Positions 35,701 to 43,515 of a DNA stretch of 64,000 nucleotides are shown here, in pieces. The stretch's first letter is position 1, and each line of letters begins with the position of its first letter. The stretch comes from Ferruginibacter paludis. Lineage in GTDB: Bacteria; Bacteroidota; Bacteroidia; Chitinophagales; Chitinophagaceae. The stretch is from the NCBI RefSeq assembly GCF_030409685.1, contig NZ_JAUFQJ010000019.1, positions 30,053 through 94,052 on the forward strand. Direction: 5' to 3'. A program made the translations under genes and the position numbers. The notes under the pieces are model-generated. The model was not told the DNA's origin. It did no database searches and was given only the letters and a program-made list of their open reading frames with translations.

Positions 35701-38399
35701 CGCTGTTGGGCGACCGAATGAACCTGGCCAATTCACCTTCCACGTTTGTATGGCAATCGGAGCTTAATATTAAGTTACTGTGGTATCTGCAAGATCATCG
35801 GATCGGGAATGAAATCCTTTTTCCTGCTGCCGGCTATATTGAAATGGCTTTACAAGCTGCTGAGGAAACAGGTTTACTTTATTCGCATGAGTTGTGTGAT
35901 TTCGTTTTCAAAGAGCGAATGATTTTACAAAACGAAAAACCCAGGTTGATTCAGGCGCTGTTGTCTCCTGTTCAGGAAGGTAATTTCTTGTTTAGCATTT
36001 ATAGCCGACCCGGCATGGAAGCAAATTGGATGTTACACGCTTCGGCCACTTTTATACAGCATCAGGCTGCAGGGAGGTTGGTGGAACCAAAGGGGACTCC
36101 ACCCGATGTAATTCGTCAACAAAGTGCAGCACAGTTTACTTCAGAAGCATTTTACCTTAAATTACAGGAACATGGCCTTCAGTATGGACCAGGTTTTCGG
36201 CAAGTAGAATATGCATGGTGCAAGGATAACGAATCATTGGGTCGTATCCAATTACCCGGGTTATTACAAAATGAAGCTAGCGGTTACCAAGTTCATCCTG
36301 TATTGTTAGATGCCTGTCTGCAGGTATTGGTTGCAACGCCAAATGATACTGTTGACCATGGCCTTTACTTACCAGCCAGCTGCAAGCGTATCCGGTTCTT
36401 CGCACGACCAGATCCGCTTATATGGAGTCATGTATCCCTGCAATCTGAACCTTCGGCAGGCACAGACCACATTTATGCTGATATCCAATTATTAAATGAA
36501 AACAATCAAATTGTTGCCGAACTCAGCGGCTTTCAGCTGCAGCGCACAAGCATACGCAAGCGACCGCTCCTATCCCGGCAAGAAACCTGGTTGTACCAGT
36601 TGGGTTGGCAGGTGCAGAAAGAGCCAGCAACTTTGTCTGCACCATTGCGGGAAGGAAGGCATTGGTTGATTCTTGCGGACGATGAAGGGTTAGGTGCAGC
36701 ATTAGCGAAAAATATAGAGGCAGGTGGTGATAGTTGTCACCTGTTGTTTTTAAATGAGGCGATTAAAAATTTGAATACTGCTGATGATGTTTCGCTCCTT
36801 GAAATCATAGAGCAACACTTACGGGAAATCCCCTCAACATTTTACGGCATTGTACATTTATGGAGTTTATCAATACATCAACCATCCCCGGAAGTTTCAG
36901 ATATTTTGAATACGATGCAAATGCAAGGATGTAACAGTGTCTTGTTACTCGTGCAGGCTTTGGCCAAACGGCTTGCAGCATGGCCTCGTTTATGGCTGGT
37001 GACAAGAGGCACCCAGTCAGTCAAATCCGGTGAGCCAATCGCAGTTGAACAAGCCCCGGTGTGGGGGCTTGGGAAGGTGATCAGCTTCGAATACCCGGAA
37101 CTCAGTTGTGTAAGGATTGATCTTGATCCTCACCAGTCCAATGGGGAAGCTGTTCCACTTCTTTTCAAACAAATTTCAATAGAAGATCATGAAGATCAAA
37201 TCGCCTATAGAGCCGGTGTTCAATTTGTTCTTCGGCTTTTGCCATTTACAACCGCAACTTCATCGTACACACCGGAAGTGCCACTGCGGGCGGATGGCAC
37301 GTACCTGGTTACAGGAGGCCTGGGAGGGCTAGGGCTAATCACCACAAAATGGCTGGCACAACAAGGAGCCCGGCACCTGGTTTTAGTTGGCAGGAGTGAA
37401 CCATCTGCTGAAGCTAACCGTATTGTGGAACAATTGCGGGAAGAAGGTATTGAAGTTGTCATTGCACAGGCAGATGTAAGCGATTCGGACCAATTTGAAC
37501 CGGTGTTTAAGAACATCGAACAAAATATGCCATTGTTACGGGGCGTAATCCACGCAGCAGGTGTCCTGGATGATGGCTCCCTGCTCAATCTGGATACGGT
37601 GCGGATGAAAAATGTGATGGCACCAAAAGTGAATGGCACCTGGAACCTTCATAAGGCAACTTTGAATGCCCCCCTGGATTTCTTCGTGCTGTTTTCGTCT
37701 GTTGTCTCCGTGCTTGGATCCCCGGGCCAGGGGAATTACGCGGCTGCAAGTGCTTACCTGGATGCAATGGCTTATTATCGTCGTAGTATTGGACTTCCGG
37801 CAATCAGCATCAACTGGGGCCCCTGGGCGGAAGTTGGGTTGGCCGCGGAAGCTACCGAAAGGCTGAAGGAGCAAAACGCATCCACTCAACATCTTATCAA
37901 GGTGATACATATTGACAAGGGTTTGGAGATTCTTGGACAGATGTTCACAGAGCCAACTCCCCAGGTTGTAGTATTACCTTTTGATTTGAAGAACCTGCTC
38001 GAACTTTACCCAACAGCAGCAGGCATGCCATTCTTTGCAAAAGTTGGCGGGAGCAACACCCGTATTGCCCGTCACTATGCCCGACCAAACCTGCGTCAGC
38101 AATACGCAGCACCCAGGAATGATATGGAGCGCAAACTCGCAGAGTTGTGGCGGCGGACACTACATATTGATCGGATCGGCATTCACGACTCCTTTTTTGA
38201 ACTTGGCGGCGACTCAGTACTCGCTGCACAAATTTTAGCACTGGCCCAAAAAACTTTTGGTATCCGCATTAACCCGCAAGACGCGTTCAAGGCTTTTACC
38301 ATTGAGCGACTTGCAGAAAAATTAGCAGCCGAAATGCTTAGTAAGATTGAAGAAATGAGTGAGGAAGAAGCCCAACGGCTACTTTCGAAGAAAAAATAA
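32706..38399 (+). CDS. type I polyketide synthase, ACP-KS-AT-DH-KR-ACP
   Basis: An 1897-residue single-module synthase starting at GTG. Domains: ACP1 (1-78, GLSSLDAV, Ser39); KS (about 95-520; Cys267 in DTACSSS, VETHGTGT, NIGHLEAAAG); AT (about 633-930; GHSMGE, Ser721); DH (about 995-1290; His1031, Asp1202 in LLDACLQ); KR (about 1530-1700; GGLGGLG loop, Tyr1678); ACP2 (about 1805-1880; GGDSVLAA, Ser1837). There is no ER or TE. The AT reads EIDVVQP and VASH (821-824), closer to the methylmalonyl than the malonyl fingerprint. LDD at 1621-1623 marks a B-type KR. The DH motif has N where HxxxGxxxxP has G. It should accept an acyl group from the FAAL, add one unit and leave an alpha,beta-unsaturated thioester. 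Confidence 0.95.
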   Translation: MLNTGEIQDWIITHLAELLHIAPATIDIHEPFANYGLSSLDAVTLSGDLEELLGNRLSPTLVYEYPSISLLSIYLGEHTGNQPAGLDSNSIPDTSREPIAIIGIGCRFPGAKDPESFWQLLSTGTDAISEVPGDRWPKHAFYHPDPAVPGKAVSYWGGFLDNIDQFDPFFFGISPMEAEYMDPQQRLLLELSYEALDDAGQIQANIAGTKTGVFIGISISEYSQLQFDDPLMITSHSGTGSALSIAANRISYFFDFHGPSIAIDTACSSSLAAVHMACQSLRSGECGMALAGGVNMILSPAHSIAFTKAGVLAPDGRCKAFDARANGYVRGEGGGVIVLKPLSSALADKDPIYALIPGSAISQDGRTNGLMAPNREAQEAMLREAYHTAGISPASVQYVETHGTGTLLGDSMEAKALGAVIGANRTDGPCAIGSVKTNIGHLEAAAGIAGLIKVILSIQHRMISPSLHYQTPNPHIPFNELHLRVQNELTSWPPGSGPAIAGVSSFGFGGTIVHVVVREADHIRQDEADKEQLQSIASNGHLLPLSANSFEALQRLAGNFLKMLADDGAILINDLCYAAGLRRSEYDYRLAAIGHSRKELCASLESFLRGEQAPFLFHGSMVPNRQPRLVFVFPGQGGQWCGMGRELLQQEPVFYKTIERIDQAMQAYCTWSLMNELRSEQSESRLDEIDVVQPMLFAIQVALAGLWQSWGIKPDAVVGHSMGEVAAAHVAGILNLEDATRIICRRSQLLKQMRGLGSMLVTELSPDQAKECIKGYNNDVVIAVINSPGSTVLSGDNEVIKEIMDSLQRQNLFCKLVNADVASHSPQMDHLRTDLLQALNGLHSQAARIPFYSTVTGAPGDHLNFNAEYWMDNLREPVLFSAAIGQLFSSGHSTFIEIGPHPILLGAIEQSIQSRYPNVRLYPSLRREEREREVLLKTLAALYTEGYSIAWNNLFPTGGKYVHLPPIAWQRQRYWIDGKSNTPKTPTHRSQVDGRNAHPLLGDRMNLANSPSTFVWQSELNIKLLWYLQDHRIGNEILFPAAGYIEMALQAAEETGLLYSHELCDFVFKERMILQNEKPRLIQALLSPVQEGNFLFSIYSRPGMEANWMLHASATFIQHQAAGRLVEPKGTPPDVIRQQSAAQFTSEAFYLKLQEHGLQYGPGFRQVEYAWCKDNESLGRIQLPGLLQNEASGYQVHPVLLDACLQVLVATPNDTVDHGLYLPASCKRIRFFARPDPLIWSHVSLQSEPSAGTDHIYADIQLLNENNQIVAELSGFQLQRTSIRKRPLLSRQETWLYQLGWQVQKEPATLSAPLREGRHWLILADDEGLGAALAKNIEAGGDSCHLLFLNEAIKNLNTADDVSLLEIIEQHLREIPSTFYGIVHLWSLSIHQPSPEVSDILNTMQMQGCNSVLLLVQALAKRLAAWPRLWLVTRGTQSVKSGEPIAVEQAPVWGLGKVISFEYPELSCVRIDLDPHQSNGEAVPLLFKQISIEDHEDQIAYRAGVQFVLRLLPFTTATSSYTPEVPLRADGTYLVTGGLGGLGLITTKWLAQQGARHLVLVGRSEPSAEANRIVEQLREEGIEVVIAQADVSDSDQFEPVFKNIEQNMPLLRGVIHAAGVLDDGSLLNLDTVRMKNVMAPKVNGTWNLHKATLNAPLDFFVLFSSVVSVLGSPGQGNYAAASAYLDAMAYYRRSIGLPAISINWGPWAEVGLAAEATERLKEQNASTQHLIKVIHIDKGLEILGQMFTEPTPQVVVLPFDLKNLLELYPTAAGMPFFAKVGGSNTRIARHYARPNLRQQYAAPRNDMERKLAELWRRTLHIDRIGIHDSFFELGGDSVLAAQILALAQKTFGIRINPQDAFKAFTIERLAEKLAAEMLSKIEEMSEEEAQRLLSKKK

Positions 38400-38409
38400 A
38401 TTCAAGAAA

Positions 38410-41400
38410 ATGGAACTTTCACCGGCGAAACGTGCATTATTGGAAAAGTGGCTACAGGGCCAAACAAATGATGACATACCAGGTATTCCCCGACGACCTC
38501 TGAATAGTCCGATTCCACTTTCCTTTCCGCAACAGCGCCAGTTGTTTCTTGAGATGCTCGAGCAGGGAACTGCGGTTAATAACCTCTTTGTTTTTCTTGA
38601 GCTCAGGGGTAAGGCTGATCTTGTTGCATTGGAGCAAAGTGCCAACCAGATCATTGCCCGTCATGAGGTACTGCGGACCCATTTTTCTTTTGGTCAGGGG
38701 ATACCTGCTATCGAAGTTTTGCCAGAATTAATGATAACACTTTCAACCGTTGATCTGCAGGAAATCGATGTCATGGAACAAGTGAACGAGGCCCGCCTGA
38801 TTGCCGAAAAGGAAGTTTTGAAGCCTTTCGACCTTACCCAGGCGCCATTGATACGGCTTAGGTTGTACATATTAAGCAATGAGAAACAGCTGTTACTCAT
38901 TGTTGTTCACCATACCATTGCAGATGGTTGGTCTTTAGGCATATTTCTCCGGGAATTGTTGACGTTCTACCAAGCAATCACACGCAACAAGTCCCCCCAG
39001 GTTGCTGAACTACCCATCCAATATGCCGACTTCGCACATTGGCAAACCGATCATATACGTGGCAAAGTGTTGAAATCATCGATGGATTATTGGATCAAGC
39101 AATTAGCAGGAGAACTTCCAGTTTTAGAATTACCGACCGATCAGCAGCGGGGAGCAAGGCAAAATTTCGCGGGAGGAACACATCGTTTCGAACTCTCTTC
39201 GGAATTAATGGAAGCCCTCGAAAAATTGAGCAGGCAGGAAGACGCCACTTTGTTCATGACTTTGCTTGCAGCGTTTTACACGTTGCTCCATCGTTTTAGT
39301 GGACAAGATGATATCTTAGTAGGAGCGCCTGTAGCGAATCGCAATCTTCCGGAACTGGAGCATTTGATCGGTGTTTTTATCAATACAATTGTGCTTCGCA
39401 TCAACCTGTCGGGAGATCCGGGTTTTCGGGAATTGATTAAACGCGTTCGGGATGTTTCACTGGAAGCCTATGCTCACCAGGATCTGCCATTTGAACAACT
39501 TGTCGAAGAATTGAAGCCGAAGCGTGATCTCAGCCGCACCCCTGTTTTCCAGGTAGTTTTTAACATGCAAAATTCACCGATGCCCGAACTGGAAATTCCT
39601 GGTATCGAAATGAAATTCCTGGAAATCAATCGCGGTGTATCCCAATTTGATCTGACATTCATGCTGTCCAAGTCGAAAGGAAAATATCATGGCACAGTGG
39701 AATACAATAATGATCTCTTTAAGCCAGCAACTGTTACCAGGATGTTCCAGTCCTTTCAAATGCTGCTGGAGAGTGCTATAACCCAACCAGATTGTCCAAT
39801 TTCCAGGTTGCCAATAGTTACCAAAGAGGAGTTGCACCGGCTGGTTTACGAGCTGAACCTTACATCGCTCGATTATCCGCACAATAAATGTGTACACCAG
39901 CTTTTTGAAGCACAGGCGGAACGGACACCAGACGCAGTCGCTGTTATTTTTGAAGACACCCAGATTACCTATTCCGAACTGAACCGGCGTTCAAATGTGT
40001 TGGCAAGGCATCTGCAGTCACTGGGTGTTGGCCCGGGTATTCGGGTCGGTATCCTGATGAAGAAATCTTTAGAAATCGTTGAAACACTTTTTGCTGTACT
40101 CAAAGCGGGCGGAACATATGTGCCTATGCACCCCTCCTTTCCTAAAGAACGTGTGCAATTTATTCTGAAAGATGCGAACGTACAGGTATTGATGACTAAT
40201 ATAGATATTGAGCCGCCGGAGCATCATAAAGTGCATCTTGTCAATTTGAATGATAAACCATCAACAGAAGATGATTGCTCAAATCCTGCAACCAATATTG
40301 CTTCAGATGATCTTGCATACATCATATTTACCTCAGGCTCTACAGGTCGGCCCAAAGGAGTTATGATACATCATGCGGCCCTTGTAAATTTCCTTTGGTC
40401 AATGCGTTTACAGCCAGGAATTAATAAGAATGACGTGCTGCTTTCAGTGACCTCCGTGTCTTTTGACATTGCAGCCCTGGAATTGTTCCTGCCTTTAATA
40501 GTAGGGGCAACGGTAGTGATAGCGGGCGAAAAAATGATTGGCAATCCTTCTATGATTGCTGAGGCAATCAGTTATCATAATGTAAATATCATGCAGGCAA
40601 CACCTGCTGTCTGGCAGTTGCTTTTGGACACGGGTTGGACAGGTGAGGCGGAATTGAAAGCGCTTTGCGGCGGCGAAGTATTAACGAGGGGATTGGCTGA
40701 TCAGTTGTTGGATCGGGTTGGAAGCTTGTGGAACATGTATGGCCCCACTGAAACAACCGTATGGTCTTCGGTTAGCCAGGTACAAAAAGGAGATACCGCA
40801 ATTACAATCGGGCAGCCAATTGGCAACACCCAGCTTTATGTATTGGATCGTCATCTGAAACCCATGCCCATTAGCGTAGCCGGCGAATTGCATATAGGGG
40901 GTGAAGGGTTAGCGAAAGGTTATCTTAATCATCCTGATTTGACCAACGAGAAATTTATACCCGACTGTTTTAGTTCCATTGCCGGCGCACGATTGTATAA
41001 AACGGGCGATCACGCACGTTATTTACCAGATTATTCAATTGAGCTGCTGGAACGTATGGACGATCAGGTAAAGATGAATGGCCACCGTATTGAATTGGGT
41101 GAGATTGCCGCTGTGTTGATGCAACATCCTTCAGTACATTATGCCATTGCGATTGCACGTGCAGCAACCTCCGGAGATAAACGATTGGTGGCATACTATG
41201 TCCCAACCCAGGACCAACCCGCCGATACAGATGAATTACAGGACTTTCTCAGGCAGAAATTGCCCGCCTATATGATACCTGCTGTTATCATTCGTATGAA
41301 TGCATTACCATTGACACCTGGTGGCAAGATAGACCGGATGGCTTTGCCGGTACCAGGTAACATTCGTCAACAACCTGGATATGTTGCACCGCGAAATAAA

Positions 41401-41607
41401 GTGGAGCAAACTTTGACCAGCATCTGGCAAGATGTGCTTGGCGTTGAGCAGGTGGGTATTCACGACAACTTTTTTGATCTTGGAGGAGCTTCAATTCAAA
41501 GTATTCAGATAGTTGCAGCGGCCAACATTTCCGGTTTGCGACTGAGTGTAGAAAACGTTTTTGAATACCAGACAATCGCAGGTCTGGCTGCTCAAATTAA
41601 AGGATAG
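38410..41607 (+). CDS. nonribosomal peptide synthetase, C-A-T (predicted Gly)
   Basis: A 1065-residue module. C domain (about 35-470) with HHTIADG (His167-Gly173) and DILVGAPVANR; A domain (about 490-960) with IFTSGSTGRPKGV, NMYGPTETTVW and YKTGDHARY; T domain (about 990-1060) with LGGASIQS (Ser1028). The eight variable pocket residues after the fixed Asp read I-L-Q-C-G-M-V-W, closest to known glycine codes. It should form an amide between the polyketide synthase product and glycine. No epimerisation, reductase or thioesterase domain follows, so release is by another enzyme. ATG at 38410, 10 nt after the polyketide synthase stop; a GTG at 38359 would overlap that gene and adds a non-family N-terminus. 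Its 3' end overlaps the sulfotransferase gene by 16 nt. Confidence 0.95.
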   Translation: MELSPAKRALLEKWLQGQTNDDIPGIPRRPLNSPIPLSFPQQRQLFLEMLEQGTAVNNLFVFLELRGKADLVALEQSANQIIARHEVLRTHFSFGQGIPAIEVLPELMITLSTVDLQEIDVMEQVNEARLIAEKEVLKPFDLTQAPLIRLRLYILSNEKQLLLIVVHHTIADGWSLGIFLRELLTFYQAITRNKSPQVAELPIQYADFAHWQTDHIRGKVLKSSMDYWIKQLAGELPVLELPTDQQRGARQNFAGGTHRFELSSELMEALEKLSRQEDATLFMTLLAAFYTLLHRFSGQDDILVGAPVANRNLPELEHLIGVFINTIVLRINLSGDPGFRELIKRVRDVSLEAYAHQDLPFEQLVEELKPKRDLSRTPVFQVVFNMQNSPMPELEIPGIEMKFLEINRGVSQFDLTFMLSKSKGKYHGTVEYNNDLFKPATVTRMFQSFQMLLESAITQPDCPISRLPIVTKEELHRLVYELNLTSLDYPHNKCVHQLFEAQAERTPDAVAVIFEDTQITYSELNRRSNVLARHLQSLGVGPGIRVGILMKKSLEIVETLFAVLKAGGTYVPMHPSFPKERVQFILKDANVQVLMTNIDIEPPEHHKVHLVNLNDKPSTEDDCSNPATNIASDDLAYIIFTSGSTGRPKGVMIHHAALVNFLWSMRLQPGINKNDVLLSVTSVSFDIAALELFLPLIVGATVVIAGEKMIGNPSMIAEAISYHNVNIMQATPAVWQLLLDTGWTGEAELKALCGGEVLTRGLADQLLDRVGSLWNMYGPTETTVWSSVSQVQKGDTAITIGQPIGNTQLYVLDRHLKPMPISVAGELHIGGEGLAKGYLNHPDLTNEKFIPDCFSSIAGARLYKTGDHARYLPDYSIELLERMDDQVKMNGHRIELGEIAAVLMQHPSVHYAIAIARAATSGDKRLVAYYVPTQDQPADTDELQDFLRQKLPAYMIPAVIIRMNALPLTPGGKIDRMALPVPGNIRQQPGYVAPRNKVEQTLTSIWQDVLGVEQVGIHDNFFDLGGASIQSIQIVAAANISGLRLSVENVFEYQTIAGLAAQIKG

Positions 41608-42701
41608 TTCCATTGCCTGATAAAAGGTGCCAATTTCTCTGACACTACTTTCCTTTCTTCTGCAGGTATATCATGTTCTAAACGAACAAAATTCTTTCGA
41701 CCTTCTACAAATGACCTCATCTTGTTTTCACAATAATCGAAATCATCAAGATGGATTGTTTCATATATCTTTCGCATACTTTCCAGCGGCTTTTGAATAA
41801 GCTCTGCATAAGGTATTTCAATCAGTTGCCCTTCCGGTATCAGATCCTTTTCCTGCAAATAACGGTGCATCATTTTAGAATAGGTATCCAGGATAATCGA
41901 ATTGACATTAACCGACTTGGTTCCTGCTAAAGCATATGTGTTCTGAATCACTTTCCAGAATTTTTTATTGGAAACGTACACTTCATAAGGGTTGCGATGG
42001 ATAAAAATGAATTTTGCGTTTGGGAAAATTGACAACAGCAATTTTATTCTTGCCGTATTGGGGGGACTTTTAAGCACCAGCTTTTTGCTGTGATTTGCCA
42101 AAGATATTTTGTTGAGCAAAAAAATAAAGTCTTGTTTCCATGCAGTCAATTCAGCTGCTGGCAGGTTTTGGAACAGTACATATTTTTGGAAATATTCATT
42201 CATCTTTTTCGGGAAGAAATAGCCCCATTGTACGCCCCTGGGGTTTACAGATGTTGTCATCGTTGCATCTTCTTCACCTGGAAACCGAAAGGATAAGGGT
42301 ACCCTGTGGACAGAATCACGAAGGTTGAAAGAACGACAAATAAATTCAAATACAGGCAGTAATATTTTTTCACTGCTAAGCATGATTTCAGGTAAAACCA
42401 TTTGAAAATTTGAATGATATCCCAGGCGGTCATCCTTTGTTAAAAACTCATGCAGATAAGATGTGCCGCTGCGGTAAAAGCCAAGAATAAAAACAGGATC
42501 CTTTGTTATAGTATGGCGACTGATCTTTTTTTTATACACCGCCAGTTCAATCCAGCGCAGCGGCTCAAACAGTATCGTTTTTATCAACCAGGACGGTAAA
42601 TTTTTAATTTTACCGGGCGCAATACCACCGTTTTGAAATACAATTTTCAGGAAAGTATAAATCGGCAATGGAAAAAGTCGTTTCATGAAAGTAGATTTCA
42701 A
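41592..42701 (-). CDS. PAPS-dependent sulfotransferase
   Basis: A 369-residue sulfotransferase-fold protein. The 5'-phosphosulfate loop is GFYRSGTSYLHEF (74-86), and the 3'-phosphate site is FIHRNPYEVYVSN (Arg236 to Asn245). VLKSPPNTARIKLL before it is also typical. It moves sulfate from PAPS to a hydroxyl or amine. APS kinase at the other end of the cluster would make the PAPS. It is convergent with the peptide synthetase gene, overlapping it by 16 nt. The sulfotransferases of curacin-type termination are fused to thioesterases; this one is free-standing, so simple product sulfation is the first guess. Confidence 0.88.
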   Translation of the reverse strand: MKSTFMKRLFPLPIYTFLKIVFQNGGIAPGKIKNLPSWLIKTILFEPLRWIELAVYKKKISRHTITKDPVFILGFYRSGTSYLHEFLTKDDRLGYHSNFQMVLPEIMLSSEKILLPVFEFICRSFNLRDSVHRVPLSFRFPGEEDATMTTSVNPRGVQWGYFFPKKMNEYFQKYVLFQNLPAAELTAWKQDFIFLLNKISLANHSKKLVLKSPPNTARIKLLLSIFPNAKFIFIHRNPYEVYVSNKKFWKVIQNTYALAGTKSVNVNSIILDTYSKMMHRYLQEKDLIPEGQLIEIPYAELIQKPLESMRKIYETIHLDDFDYCENKMRSFVEGRKNFVRLEHDIPAEERKVVSEKLAPFIRQWNYPLI

Positions 42702-43515
42702 TTACTAAGTTAATTCTAACGTTGATAAAAAACTACTCCTGCTTACAGGTAAACAAACCACGACATAATTTAAACAAAACATTGCCTCACTTTGGTGCCG
42801 TGTTCCTGGTGTTGGACTTTGCGTTGCTGGTACAAAAGTATAACGACAGGCAGATTAAAACATTGGGACTTTACTCCGTATTTCCAACCGTATAATAGTT
42901 AACATATACTCACAACCCACAAAAAAGAAAGCTGATCAAACAACATTTTATATACACAGGCCGGCAGCAAATGCCCTTTACCAGAAGCCCGCCATCAATG
43001 ATCAGAAACAACAGCGCAGAACGGACTTCTGCGTTCAATAAGCACAAGCAAAAAGACCGGCTGTTCTTAACCGGTGACGAAGGCACTCTACAGCCCAAAC
43101 AGCGGGCACAGGATAGGGGGAGTATTTGCAAATAGAAAGGAGCACAAAGTAATTTGTAGATTAATGCCTTGTGGTAAAGTAAAAGTAGCTGCCGAATTTG
43201 AATGTACAGCAATTGCTCTCAGCATAAACAAGAAAGTGCCCTGAAGCTGAAAAGAAAAATAATCTCAAAAATAAGTGGTAAGAATAATTGTAGTCCAAAT
43301 TCCTGCAACCAGCAAAATATAGTACAAGCCCATTCATTTTTAGCAGGCCCTTTCAATATAATCTGCGCAGCTGCATAATAACAAAAGGAGGCTGCTCATA
43401 TTTTGAGACAGCCTCTTGTCATTTTTAGCCTCCCGGCGCCGCCCCGGGACCGCTTACTGTCCCGGAGAGAAAGTTGTGCTGTATCAGGCCAGCAAGCTTT
43501 TGCTACATTTTATCG
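42702..43515. other. 814-bp gap at the right end of the cluster; no confident gene
   Basis: No complete gene is seen. A short frame on the plus strand ends ...PHFGAVFLVLDFALLVQKYND...YSVFPTV with a TAA at 42894-42896 and looks like the tail of a lost gene. A 100-residue minus-strand frame at 42910-43212 is Cys/Leu-rich and unconvincing. A hairpin lies at 43388-43415. Confidence 0.4.
43388..43415 (-). terminator. hairpin terminator after the T9SS-exported protein gene
   Basis: GAGGCTG (43388-43394) pairs with CAGCCTC (43409-43415), extended by an inner CTCA/TGAG pairing. T-rich on both sides; it lies 100 nt past the stop of the minus-strand gene. Confidence 0.5.

Noticed and set aside
38359..38409. 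Longer NRPS start at a GTG inside the PKS gene
   Set aside because: The added residues are Lys/Arg-rich readings of the end of the PKS gene; MELSPAKRALLEKWL at 38410 is the normal start.
42910..43212. 100-residue minus-strand frame (MLYIQIRQLLLLYHK...)
   Set aside because: Cys/Leu-rich, no domain or signal pattern, in a decayed intergenic region.
17866..43500. Second copy of the tRNA-Asn 3' end as an island attachment site
   Set aside because: I looked for the T-arm and acceptor sequence around 42.7-43.5 kb and found no match.
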